Below, piece after piece: positions 10,130-20,868 of a stretch of 64,000 nt of DNA. Under the pieces are notes generated by a model. That model was not told the origin of the DNA. It did not search any database and saw only the letters and a program-made list of their open reading frames with translations. The stretch spans positions 186,001 through 250,000 of the forward strand of contig QNQO01000457.1 in the NCBI GenBank assembly GCA_003290165.1, written 5' to 3'. Both the position numbers and the translations under genes were made by a program. Origin of the DNA: Berberis thunbergii. Its lineage: Eukaryota > Streptophyta > Magnoliopsida > Ranunculales > Berberidaceae. Position 1 is the first letter of the stretch, and each line of letters begins with the position of its first letter.

Positions 10130-11142
10130 ATGGGAGATTCACAAGGTAACGGTAAACGAAAAGATTATAAAACTTGGACCGCGGAAGAGAGCAATGCTTT
10201 GCTCCAGCTCATGGTTGAAGGTGCCATGCTTGGGTTCAGGGATATTAATGGTGTTATAAGTAAAACAACCGTAGAGGCAAAGTTACTTCCAAAACTTAAG
10301 GAGAAAATTAGTAAGGAGATAACTTATAGTCAATATCAAAGCCGAGTGAAATGGTTTAAGAAGCAATACAGCAATTACTCTCAGCTTATGCGCCACAATT
10401 CTGGGTTTGGATGGGACCCGATCACAAAGAGATTCACTGCGCCTGATGAAGTATGGGCAGACTATTTGAAGGTGGGTTAAATATCTTGAACTTTTATTCT
10501 ATTTTACAGCTTAATTTTTTTGACTCTTTAACATATTAACTTTCTTTATATTTTGAATCTTTTTTTTAGTCACATCCAGCGCATGCGCACTTTCAGTCAG
10601 AAACTTTTGCAGACTATGAGGATTTGAAGATTGCAGTTGGTAATGGAACTGCAACTGGGATGGGGTCAATAGGTCTAGGTGATGATACAGATGCCACAAC
10701 ATATGATGAAGAAGGAAATGGATCTTGGGAATTTGGTGGCATGGATGACTTGGTCTTTGATCAAGACAACAATGCATTTGTGCAAACTGAAAATGCAAAT
10801 GATGCACCACAAAACAGAGCTTATGCCAAAAGAAGTAGAGCTGATTATGAACAAAGTAGCAACTCAAAAGGGGTAGCTACTCAAGCTGCGGTTCTGGAAA
10901 ACATATCAAGTGGCTTTGGTGAAATTGTCACCAGTTTTAAAACAATTTGTGGCATAATGGAGAAGAGAGAATCAATGAACAGCGAATATTGGATTGCTAT
11001 TCAAGAGACCCCAGGATTGAATAATGGTGCTCAGTTTTTTGCGCTTAGTTTTCTTAACACTAAAACAAAGCAAGACACCTTCTTGAAGATGAGTCCAGAC
11101 CAAAGACTTGACTGGATCACTTGGGCACAAAGGGATGCATAA
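10130..11142 (+). CDS. Harbinger Myb/SANT-like DNA-binding protein (two exons)
   Basis: Accessory protein of PIF/Harbinger elements, which binds DNA and helps bring the transposase to the element ends in the nucleus. Exon 1 is 10130-10471, with intron GT at 10472 and AG at 10568-10569. Exon 2 is 10570-11142. The junction is in phase and gives about 304 residues. Residues ~14-95 form the Myb/SANT-like domain: YKTWTAEESNALLQLMVEG, then QYQSRVKWFKKQYSNYSQL, GFGWDPITKRF and APDEVWADYLK. The middle is acidic and low in complexity, and a conserved-looking helical C-terminus ends SPDQRLDWITWAQRDA. The ATG at 10130 opens the conserved region. The transposase follows on the same strand about 330 bp downstream. 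No stop or frameshift is seen. Confidence 0.9.
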
Positions 11143-11476
11143 AGTTAATAAGCTATAGGCCATTTGGATTTTAAGTCATGTAGTTTGATACTTTTTTATA
11201 TGCATAAGGCTAAATACTGTGTGTTGATTTCATTTTGCAAGTGATGATTTTTAATTTGGTTGTGTTGAATGATTTGATTTTGTTGAATGTTGGATTGTGA
11301 TTTTTCATGTCATTACCTGCCTGGTTATCTTTTTTTTTTTGTCAGATACATGTCTTGTTCTCTAATGTCTAATATATTTGGTTTAAGTCCTTAACAATTA
11401 ATTGCATTCAAATAGGCGATTATTATGAATATATAATGACCTTATTCAGGTACTTGCTTTGATAGCAATCTGTGAA

Positions 11477-12956
11477 ATGGATATCTATGGAGTTGATGAA
11501 CAGGATGAAGAGTTTTACAAGGCCATGAGAATTTTATTAACGGCAATGCAAGCAGTGATTTATGTGCTATATAATCTTGTGCCCAATATAAGTGATGAAC
11601 GTATTAGACGTCCATTGACTCGACGACCGTTGACATCAAATGGATACATATACATGAATAAGTTATTGGATGGAGACCCACATATCTTTCGGGATGTCTA
11701 CAGAATGTATCCTGAAGTGTTTCGAAAATTATGTGTCATCATACAAGAGAAAACACCTCTACGGAGTACTAGATATATTTGTGTTGAAGAAATGCTTGCG
11801 ACCTTTTTACTAGTTGTCGGTCAAAACAATCGATATAGTGAACCTCGAATGGTATTCGAGCGATCTCATTTCACTGTTAGCAGAAGTTTCAACAAAATCT
11901 TGAAGAGCTTGAATACAATAGCTCCAGTGTTCATGGCTAAACCACCGCTACCTGATACCACACCACCTAACATAAGAGAAAGTACAAGGTTTTATCCTTT
12001 CTTTAAGGTACGCAATATAAGTTTTATAGCAAATATTTATATCACTGTATTGCTTTAATATTGGTTCTTTTATTCTTTTTGTACATATGTTGTAATTATT
12101 TTTCTTTTTTCTCAGGATTGTATTGGAGCTATTGATGGCACACATATTCCTGCAACGGTTGTTGGACGTGATGTCAGTAGATTCAGGAACCGTCATGGGG
12201 AACTATCACAAAATGTTTTAGCAGCTTGCAACTTTGATTTACAATTCATATATGTGCTTAGTGGATGGGAGGGTTCTGCTCATGATTCGAAAGTGTTAAA
12301 TGATGCTATTTCTAGACAAAACGGACTCAAAATACCATCAGGTATAATTTTACGTGCATTAAAAATGCAGCAAACTTATTGAATTATATACCATATAGTA
12401 TAAAGTATAAACATACTAATTGCACATTTTTTTATGATCAGGTAAATATTACCTTGGAGACTGTGGATTTCCAAACCGACGTCGATTTTTATCTCCATTT
12501 CGTGGCACTCGATATCATCTCAAAGATTTTGGTGGTCCAGGAAACCATCCTGTCAACGCAATTGAGTTATTTAATCTTCGTCATGCTTCATTGAGGAACG
12601 TAATTGAGAGAATATTTGGAATATTCAAGTCGCGGTTTACAATTTTCAAATCAGCACCACCATTTCCTTACAAGACACAAGCGGAGCTTGTTTTGGCATG
12701 TGCAGGATTGCATAATTTTCTGGGACAAGAATTTCGTTCAGATGAATTTCCTCCTGAACCAGAAAATGATCCGGTAGAGAATGATGAAGATAATTTTGAA
12801 TGGGATGATATTCAAACCCAAGAGCAGCAAAGAGAAAATGCTAATCAATGGAGAATGAGTATTGCTAATCAAATGTGGGCAGCAGCTCAAGCAAATATCA
12901 ATGTTGCTAACAATGATAATGAAGAAAGTGACCATGATCATGAAGGAGAAGAATGA
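11477..12956 (+). CDS. PIF/Harbinger DDE transposase (three exons)
   Basis: Catalyses excision and insertion of the element. Exons are 11477-12007, 12116-12341 and 12442-12956. All introns are GT-AG and the joined frame is open for 423 residues, a usual length for plant PIF-type transposases. Near residue 75 lies a helix-turn-helix-like stretch (VEEMLATFLLVVGQN). The DDE_Tnp_4 domain carries D184 in GAIDGTH, D259 in YYLGDCGFPNRR and E308 in RNVIERIFGIFKSRF; the 48-residue D-E spacing suits the family. RGTRYHL and ACAGLHNFL are also typical. The tail is acidic. An upstream in-frame TTG exists, but the first ATG is preferred. With the Myb-like gene it would make the element autonomous. Confidence 0.93.
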
Positions 12957-13298
12957 TCATAATACAATTTTATGGATGTTTACTTCTTATTTTAAAGATG
13001 TTAATTAACGACATTTTATTTTTCTAGTTTTTTTAGCACATGTATCTCTATTTTATGGACGCTTTTTTGTTTCATCACTATTTACAAACTTCTTTTTTAT
13101 CTTGCAAATAATTAGAAATCTGTAAAAGTCATTCATACAAAGTCCGTGGATTTTCATAAATCTCTAGAAAGTCTGTAGCAAAAGTCTATGGATTTAAGAA
13201 ATCAGCAGAAGTCCGTGGACAATTTAAAAAGTCTATGGATAATTTAAAGAGTCCATGGACTTTTCAAATTATTTATCAATTCCATAAGAATCCATATA

Positions 13299-13311
13299 CA
13301 ATACACCCCCC
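13299..13311 (-). repeat. Right terminal inverted repeat of Harbinger element
   Basis: CAATACACCCCCC, exact inverse of the left end, followed by the second ATA copy (13312-13314). Confidence 0.93.
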
Positions 13312-15057
13312 ATAGAGTGTCTGATGAAGCCTGAAAAGAATATAATAGGAATCATTTCCATAAAAAACCCGAGACACTTTCTTGTCTTCATCATATGATA
13401 CCGAAGGAGCAAGACGGATAGGCTTTACTGGTACTAAATAGCCTTTTGAAAATGGCAAAACCCTTATCATCACCTTCAAAATCGTGTGCATTGCCCATTC
13501 CTTCAGCCTCACCTTCCCTTTCATCCTTAACATCTTCCTCCTGTTCTTGATGATCCTCATGGGAACACTCTTCGCCATCACCACACTCACTCCCTGAAAT
13601 TTCAGCTCCGGCTTCAGAAACATTCTCAATGTCTTCCATTGACCTTTGTGCACTCTCTCCACCCTCATAATCAGCATCTGCACCATTCCCCCCTCTATAA
13701 ATGTCTTTTCCAGTCGAGCCTTTATATTGCCTCCTCGCACTACTGTTTGTACTAGGAAAGACTCCTGAACTGGCATCTCTGCATAGTGCAAACCTATCCT
13801 CATAATCACCATTTGGTGATAGCTCACCTTCTTCTCTTTCAACTTTGGAGTGCCCTAAAGAATCCTCACAATGTCTATTCACGTTGGTCCCTTCTGTTAT
13901 CATTCCATTGGAAGATGAAAGTTCCTTGGTATTATTACAAACCTCTGTTGATGGTAAAACTCCATTTTTAAGTCTGGGCTCGAGTCCACCCTCAGTATCA
14001 GCATGATTGGGTCTGGAAGAAGGGGTCGTAAAGCCTAGACTGCCATCACTTTCTGTCACAATACTGTTGACATGATTTTTAGCCTTCAGAACTTCTTCAG
14101 TGTCCTCAGCACTCTGCAATCGAGGTGGAACGCCTAGCACAACTTCCAGGAAAGTTGACCAAAGCTTCATAATTTTATCCGACTGCTCTGTTGTTGTGCA
14201 GACTTCCCCACAAGAATATTTGATAAGCTGATACAAGTCTTCATGAACATCTAAATCAGAGAATATGAATTCCAGATTTTGAATTATTGGCGTTCTTCCG
14301 ACGAAAGCTTGCTGAAGCACGTCCGCCTCATCAAGTTTCTTCTCATTAGCTTCTTTAACATCCGTCAATAACACTTTTGTACTCAAGCTCTTTGTATCCT
14401 GTTGCTTGAAGTAGAAGCTATGGTGATCAAGTGATTTGTCATGATTCTTTGCATAAATTTCAGCCCACACTTTATTAAAATCAGAACGACATCTCGACCA
14501 CTCTTCTTGTTTCTGCTTCAAGCGAGTTAATATAATAGGCAACGCTTGAGCAGAATTCTTCCGTAATACATTCATGACATCTAGCCCATGGTCACCATAT
14601 AAACGTTCAATGCACCTCAGATTTAAGGCAGTAAGATGGTCCTCAATATGGATTGGACTGTCTGCTTTAACCGTATTATTACTGATTTTGTCTAGCAATT
14701 CCTCCACTCGGTTTGTGGTAGCTTTGACAGACTCCAACAACATATCCAGCTCAAATCTATCATCTTCGCATTTAAACAGACTCTCTTCATATTGATTTTT
14801 GCTCATCTGTTTGAAAGAATAGTCCTCACTTCCTGAAGTCACTGACACCCAACAATCATTCAACACCTGGGCAGCAAGTTCTGATCTCTGGCTTGCTGGA
14901 GGCATGAGATAATTCTTTGGCATAAGACGATAACTTGGTGTACAACATTCACAGTTAGAAAGGTCAAGCTCTGAAATAGATTTTGACCAATATTTGTCCT
15001 TTTTCGTAAACGGAGCCTTTTGACTTGCGGAAGATGCATTTTTGTCGAACTTGTAGA
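13312..15057 (-). pseudogene. SIN3-like co-repressor fragment, main piece (interrupted, frameshifted)
   Basis: Reading on the minus strand from about 15057: [20 protein letters not shown], then [53 protein letters not shown] and WAEIYAKN. This is the histone-deacetylase-interaction region and following segment of plant SIN3/SNL proteins. It continues with [11 protein letters not shown], an acidic stretch, and VFYGNDSYYILFRLHQTLY. At 13312 the Harbinger element cuts the exon, which resumes at 7979. One extra base near 13465 (GATAAGGGTTTT) shifts the frame, so YLVPVKP lies in a different frame from the acidic region. The N-terminal paired amphipathic helices are absent. About 1.9 kb of coding sequence runs without an intron, which suggests a processed copy. 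Confidence 0.9.
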
Positions 15058-15367
15058 GAAGGTGAATCCAATCATGGTATCAGAGCATTGGTCCTCGGAG
15101 GTCGTGGGTTCAAGTCTCGTCCAGCGCAATCGCTGTGAGAATTTTCAGTATATTTCCTCATGCATGCGCTGAGGGGGGTGTTGGAATATTAAACCCACTC
15201 CAATTATCCATGGGCCTAAAATTTTCCATGTACTTGTCCACGGTAGTACCGTGTGAATTTACGGTGTAGTTGTACAATTAGTACCCACCGATATAGTTAT
15301 AATCCCACGACCCCGCTCTCGCTTCCGCTTGATATATGATTGGATTCACCTTCTCTACAAGTTCGAG
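15051..15367 (+). mobile_element. TRIM- or SINE-like repeat with tRNA primer motif
   Basis: Bounded by inverted copies of ACTTGTAGAGAAGGTGAATC (~15050-15073 and 15338-15362). Inside, TGGTATCAGAGC (15075-15086) is the standard initiator-tRNA-Met primer-binding sequence of plant retroelements. GGTTCAAGTC (15107-15116) matches a pol III B box at tRNA spacing. A purine run GAGGGGGG precedes TGTTGGAATATTAAAC at 15179, which resembles a 3' LTR start. The same LTR-like start occurs at 7792, at the far side of the SIN3-like fragment. A terminal-repeat-in-miniature element and a tRNA-derived SINE are both possible. Confidence 0.5.
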
Positions 15368-15714
15368 CTTTTAAAGAGTTGGCAATTTATCAGAAACCCA
15401 CATTATAGTAAGGCCACTTGACTCGTGATATATCTTCTTCACTAGATTTTTTTTTCCAATAAAACATCTTTGAAAGTATCCAAAAGGATTCATGTTCTAG
15501 CAATTCAAATCCTCTATAGTCTCCCTAATTTCTTCCTCACAGAGACTTCTCTACAATTTCTCCAAATTACAATCGAAGTTTAACTCTAGTTATGAATAGG
15601 AAGAAATAGAGTCACAAAAATAATTGTGGAGGAAGGGGTAGCAAAAAGAGACTTTTATAGTCCCAAGTAGGAGATAGATTGGCTTTATAATTATATATTC
15701 CTTCAGAAATTCTA
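15368..15714. other. No recognisable feature
   Basis: AT-rich unique sequence with no coding similarity or repeat found by eye. Confidence 0.4.
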
Positions 15715-15877
15715 GCTGGCCTGGGAAACAGGCCTGGTTTGTTGCCTGGGAGGGGCGAAAATACATTTTTGCCCCTCCTCCTTAAACACACAGCTCCAAA
15801 AAGTGTTTAAGGAGGAGGGGCAAAAATGTATTTTCGCCCCTCCCAGGCAGCAAATCAGACCGGTTTCCCAGGCCAGC
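15715..15877. mobile_element. Palindromic MITE, 163 bp
   Basis: Nearly perfect foldback. GCTGGCCTGGGAAAC at the left pairs with GTTTCCCAGGCCAGC at the right. Inner arms GGGAGGGGCGAAAATACAT and its inverse pair across a ~25-bp loop around 15785-15808. It is flanked by TA on both sides (15713-15714, 15878-15879), a possible 2-bp target duplication. It has no coding capacity and its transcript would be a long hairpin. Confidence 0.75.
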
Positions 15878-15879
15878 TA

Positions 15880-16659
15880 TAATTTCTCAGATTCCTAATG
15901 ACGTAAATGGCTATTGATAATTGCATTGATGATTACATTCATCAATAAATAACTCTATAAATAAAAGAACTTAAAAACTTCTGTTTGTACCACAATTTTA
16001 GTGCACGTGGAGGTCCTAGCATGTGACGGACACCTGGGGTAAGCAACGGGAAGTTTTTATTTTCAATGAGGAAATGGGGAGGAACTCACATCGCATGCTC
16101 GGCATGTTGTAATTTCTTCCTTAACAAGTTAGAGGGAATCAATCTAAGGACAACTAAGGGTGAGAGGATGGTTGATAGACCCGGAGGATGATGCAAACAA
16201 CAGACTATGAGGGATGAACGCCAATAGGAAATGAGGAAAATGGAGGTTACATAGGGTGGCTTATCCAATTAAAAGGAAACACGATGTGAGCTCTGACAAA
16301 ATGATCCAATCAACTGCACCGGACAATGACTGGATTAAGAGGATACAAGGGAGAACAACTAAAGCGGAGGTGACACGTGGAGCCAGATACAATGTTTGGC
16401 TATGTTAGATGAAAACTAACTAAGCCGAAAATGTTGGTCTTGCCATTGGTAGATCTCAACAAAGGATCATACTTTACAAGATTTTTGACAGGACATTAAA
16501 TGCACATGATGAAGACAAGTAGATGGGGAAGGTAGTGTAAATATAATACAAGAAAAGGGGTTGAATTCTAAAAAAGATCTATTGAAACTCTTAAACTCCA
16601 TCTTAATTCTCGGTTGTTCGCTAACTTGATCATCAAAGGCTCATAACATGCGGACAAAC
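15880..16659. other. No recognisable feature
   Basis: Intergenic-looking sequence. Short open frames are present but none resembles a known protein. Confidence 0.4.
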
Positions 16660-16662
16660 TGT

Positions 16663-16745
16663 CACTACAACAAAAATGAGCATTTATAGCTTTTGAGAAT
16701 AGCGGTTTTTACACAACCGCTATAAAATGCTATTGAAACCCTATA
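16663..16745 (+). repeat. CACTA left terminal and subterminal region
   Basis: Terminal CACTACAACAAAAAT followed by AGCGGTTTTTACACAACCGCTAT, the same inverted motif multiplied at the right end. Confidence 0.75.
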
Positions 16746-16889
16746 AACAATTGTAAACAACTATCTTCATTTGTGCGCTAAATGAAATGTGATGAAGGCG
16801 GATTGATTTCGCTGGGCGCCAACTATCCCGCGCAAATCGAAAGAAAAAATAAAAGCTAACAAAGAAGAGGGAAGGAAGGAAGAAGAATC

Positions 16890-17236
16890 CCGCTCGATCT
16901 GTCTCCCTCTCCCTCAGCATTCTGCTCTCCCTCTGCATTCAGCTCTCCCTCTCCGATCGTTCTCCCTCTCCCTCTCCGATCGCTCTCCCTCTCCGAGTTA
17001 CTGGGCGCTCGAGTTAGATAGAGCTCGATGTCCACCCTCCCTCATCTCGCCATCTCCCTCCCTGCTCTCTCCATATCTCCATCTCCCTCCCTCACTGCTC
17101 CCTCCATCTCGCCATCTCCCTCACTGCTCCCTCTATCTCTCAATCGCCCTCACTGCTCTCTCCATATCTTTATCTTCATCTCCCTCATTGCTCCCTCCAT
17201 CTCTCCGTCGCCCTCCCTCTTTCGATTCACCTCTTT
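16890..17236 (+). repeat. CTCCCT-rich low-complexity tract
   Basis: Tandem CTCTCCCTCTCC and CCATCTCCCTCACTGCTC units. It could be a captured 5' UTR or promoter-proximal CT microsatellite, since a WNK-like start codon follows directly. The frames through it are low-complexity. Confidence 0.6.
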
Positions 17237-17246
17237 TTAGAGAGAA

Positions 17247-17327
17247 ATGGTTGGGATGAGACCATATGAACCAGATGAGGGTGAGTCTGAGTTTGTTGAA
17301 GTTGATCCAACTGGAAGATATGGAAGG
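17247..17327 (+). pseudogene. Captured WNK kinase N-terminal fragment
   Basis: From the ATG the frame reads MVGMRPYEPDEGESEF and then VEVDPTGRYGR. The last block directly precedes the kinase domain in plant WNK (with-no-lysine) kinases. Only about 27 codons are present. The kinase domain is absent, and the text breaks after GRYGR, where a plant WNK normally reads YNEVLGKG or similar. It is immediately followed by the SnRK2 fragment, so two unrelated kinases are joined head to tail. Confidence 0.75.
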
Positions 17328-17383
17328 GTACTTGTAATCTAACATATACAAATTAAACAATTGATTTGTGAAGAGGAGAAGAG

Positions 17384-18459
17384 ATGGAGAAGTACGAGGT
17401 TGTGCAGGATATTGGATCTGGGAACTTTGGTGTGGCAAGGTTGATGAGGAACAAAGAGACTAAGGAGCTTGTCGCGATGAAGTACATCGAAAGAGGACAT
17501 AAGGTGATTAAAATTGAACTTAAGCTTGAATTGAATTGAAATCTATTGTTATTTTTGTTGATGGTTGTTTTGGATCTGTTTATGTGATTTGTATTGATTC
17601 GAGATTGAATTTTGGTTTGATAAGTTAATTGGATTTTGGTTATAGATCATTAACCATAGATCGCTGCGCCATCCGAATATTATTAGGTTCAAGGAGGTGA
17701 GGTTTTGGATCATAATCACTATTTGTTTTAGTAGTTGGTAGTGTTCTTTAGTTGAATTTGGGAAGTAATTAGGGATTTTGGATTGTGTTTACAGGTTGTT
17801 TTGACACCAACTCATCTTGGAATTGTAATGGAGTATGCAGCTGGTGGTGAGCTTTTCGAGCGGATCTGCACCGCCGGTAGATTCAGTGAAGATGAGGTTC
17901 TTTGCTCTCACTGTCACTCCCTTTTTTCATTTTCAATGTTTTAAAGTTTTAAGTTATTAATTTCATATATTTTTCTTCAGGCAAGATACTTCTTCCAGCA
18001 ACTCATCTCAGGTGTGGACTATTGTCATACCATGGTAAAAAATCATTAAGTCAAAAAACTGCCATTGAATTCTTTACGAATATTTGAGAGTTTCTACCAT
18101 TGGTGAGGACTGAGGAGATAAGAGTAGTAGTTGTTTAGTCATTGTTTATTTATATTATCCTTTTGTTGTATTGTGAAGCAAATCTGCCATAGAGATTTGA
18201 AGCTGGAGAATACACTTTTGGACGGAAGCCCTGCGCCTCACCTAAAAATTTGCGATTTTGGTTACTCGAAGGTTTGTCATCTAGCTGATTCAGTTCATGT
18301 GATTTGCTGAAACTAATGAAATGTTGGAAATTTACAAATTATTTGTTGCTTTGGTTTTTTATGCAGTCATCACTGCTGCATTCTAGGCCCAAATCGACTG
18401 TTGGGACTCCTGCATATATTGCACCAGAAGTGCTTTCTCGATGGGAATATGATGGGAAG
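17384..18459 (+). pseudogene. Captured SnRK2 protein kinase fragment (six exons)
   Basis: Exons 17384-17513, 17646-17696, 17795-17896, 17981-18034, 18179-18271 and 18367-18459, all with GT-AG introns. The start reads [20 protein letters not shown] with the ATP-binding lysine in VAMKYIERG. Later exons give the catalytic [16 protein letters not shown] and the activation segment [16 protein letters not shown]. These are diagnostic of SnRK2 kinases of osmotic-stress and ABA signalling. Exon 2 begins at IINHRSLRHP and lacks the usual eight residues before it, with frame and splicing kept. After EYDGK the next SnRK2 exon is missing. Thus roughly the first half of the kinase is present, the C-lobe and regulatory tail are lost, and no activity is expected. 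Confidence 0.92.
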
Positions 18460-19290
18460 GTAACTTCTTACTTCCACTTCTATTCTTCATGCAAACTGTG
18501 ATGGAATGGGAAGCGAGTAAAATGAAAGAAAAGCTAAAACTAATGTAATTTAAATAGAATTTGAGTCGATGTTGTGTTCTGATTCTTCAAATCTTTACTA
18601 TTGGAGAACTCTCCAATTTATAGATGAAAATCCAATAATAAAGTCAATTAATTAAAGTTCTCCAATAAAAGTGTGCTTTGAGGGGCATAATGTTGGGTCT
18701 AGTGTTATGAATTGCAAAGGCCCTCCTAATAGGACAGTAGCGTGTAGGTGTAATTCTAATAGTGTTAATGGCAAATGTTGAAAAATTCTTTTTTAGGGGG
18801 TTTCATGTTCATTACTTAATACTCTTTCATGAAAAGCAAAATTTTGATTGGCTGGTAACTTAAGCAATCATCAGTGTAAAAGGGGCACGGTCAGACATTT
18901 TTTTCAATGATATCTTAGTTAATCACTATTGGCTCTTTATGAATGCGGCCCTTAGCTATTTACATACCTTTCCTTCTTTGCACAAAGTGTCATTATCTCA
19001 CATGCCACTAGGTGGCAGGCCTTGCAATGGAAGATATGATAGCTTGGATGCAAGAAGGTGGTCAGGTAAGATATTCATATTTTAGCTAGTTTTAGTTGCA
19101 ACTTTCCTTTTTTTCCCCTAAAAATTTTTCTTATGGCTGTCCTTTCATCATTGGTTGGAATATTTGATGCCACAAACAGCACCAGAAAGCGAAGGAATAT
19201 GCTTATGCAAATGGCTGAAGGAAAATGCAAGGTAGCACGCTAAACTCAACTGCCACCCCCCATTTCCCCTTCTTTTACTTTTTAATATTT

Positions 19291-19400
19291 AGGCTATTAA
19301 AATGAAGATTCTTTTAATTGATAATTGTCATTGTTTGATTTGGAGTCGGTTCCATAAATTATGTTGATTTATGGAGGCTGAATTGGGTGAGGAGATTAGG
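19291..19400 (+). repeat. Copy 1 of rearranged internal duplication
   Basis: This ~110-bp unit starts AGGCTATTAAAATGAAG and ends GGTGAGGAGATTAGG. The same material recurs at 20731-20868 in permuted order. Confidence 0.8.
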
Positions 19401-20730
19401 AGGCTGCATGATGTGGTAGGTCTCTTGTCAAAAGTGATCAACAATATCTTTCCTTTCATTAATATATACTTTGAATGTGTGCAGGTCTCTTGTCACAAGC
19501 TTCTTTCCAAAATTGAATCAAACCATCTGTTGCTAGCAATGGCTGTTATTGCATGACTAGAAACCAAGTGGGGGCCTTATCCCTTACTTATAAATGATAT
19601 TTGAAAACTTAAAGAGAAAATCAATTTTATTGTAAGTAGATTTTCCATGACCTGAGTTAGGCCATGGCTTGTGGATGACATCTAGGTTCCTATTCTTTTT
19701 TCTTCATGATCAACAGAAGTTTGAGTCTTTGAGATTTGTCAGATCCTACATAACAATCTACCTCATATTAAAGAACAAAAGTAGTTGTCAGCTCATTTTA
19801 GGCACGCATGGACTGGGTGATGGATACACTAGTTTCTTGGTTTAATAACAATATAGATGCCATTCTGTCACAAGGTCTGGAAAGTAGATCAATACCAATG
19901 TAACCATTCAGTTTGGTTGGTCTTTGTTTAATTAGATTTTGTTTCTTCACAAAATATTCTTACTCAGTACTCACTGATGGTAGCGTCTCTTCTAAGATCT
20001 AACAATGTTACCTGCATGAACTTGTTAAATGATAGGGCTTTCTGTAATTTATTAGAATCCTGATAAAACATAGTGTACATTTCCTTGTAATCACTTTATT
20101 GATCACCAATGTTTGCAATGATTAACTAGACTGCACTCTGTAATATTTTCTTTTGCAAATATTATAGGCATGACTTTGGTTCTGGAGTTTGTAGTACAGT
20201 TGGAAATCACGAGGATTTAGCAACTTGTGTTGATTATTCTGAAGAAACTTGTAAGTCACCTGTCTATTTTATTTGAGAAAATAAATCCACTTACTACCTT
20301 GAAGTTATGCTTCTTGAATATTATCATCTTATTTCCTCCACGTTTTTTCATATTGATACTGCATAGATATATTCTAAAAAGAATTATATTTAAAAATAAA
20401 ATTGGAGGTATTATCTTAATTAGCTTTGAAACTTTATGTTAGTCATTATTATGTCTAATATTTTTTGTCTGCGTTTATGGCTATATATATATATATATTT
20501 TGTATGTCTGGCTGAACCTTCACTGACCAAAACAAAATCTATATTTTGTACTAGTACAATAACTTTCTCATAGTTTTGCTCTTAAATGAGCATGGGACTA
20601 ATGATGTTCCTTCCTTTCTTCTAATAAGGGAATTTCTATTATTGTTGAAAATAATGTGGCTTTTCTTGACATACTGCCATCATTCCCCACAGGTATTGTT
20701 TAAACATTAAAGTTACCTTTCGTTTATGCA

Positions 20731-20868
20731 CTTTTAATTGATAATTGTCATTGTTTGATTTGGAGTCTGTTCCATAAATTATGTTGGTTTATGGAGGCTG
20801 AATTGGGTGAGGAGATTAGGCTATTAAAATGAAGATTCTTTTAATTGATAATTGTCATTGTTTAATTC
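20731..20868 (+). repeat. Copy 2 of internal duplication, circularly permuted
   Basis: It begins in the middle of copy 1 (CTTTTAATTGATAATTGTC), runs to GGTGAGGAGATTAGG, and then continues with the start of copy 1 (CTATTAAAATGAAGATTC). This order is what a tandem duplicate or a template switch would produce. Confidence 0.8.

Larger units (their letters stand above)
7980..13311 (+). mobile_element. PIF/Harbinger transposon, 5332 bp, structurally complete
   Basis: The ends are perfect 13-bp inverted repeats, GGGGGGTGTATTG and CAATACACCCCCC. Each is flanked by ATA (7977-7979 and 13312-13314), and excising the element with one ATA restores the SIN3-like frame. Subterminal copies of GTATTCAAT and GGATTTyAAAAAGTC repeat inside both ends. 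The element carries the two genes typical of the family, a Myb/SANT-like protein and a DDE transposase, both open, plus a captured RING-H2 fragment on the minus strand. The intact frames, exact repeats and clean target duplication suggest a recent insertion. The ATA duplication departs from the usual TWA with A/T centre. Confidence 0.93.

Noticed and set aside
15075..15130. A functional tRNA gene
   Set aside because: Only A- and B-box-like words are present. There is no acceptor stem pairing and no plausible anticodon arm.
17384..18459. Apparently functional SnRK2 kinase gene
   Set aside because: Splice sites and the kinase N-lobe look good, but the C-lobe and regulatory tail are missing and the locus lies inside a CACTA element between other truncated genes.
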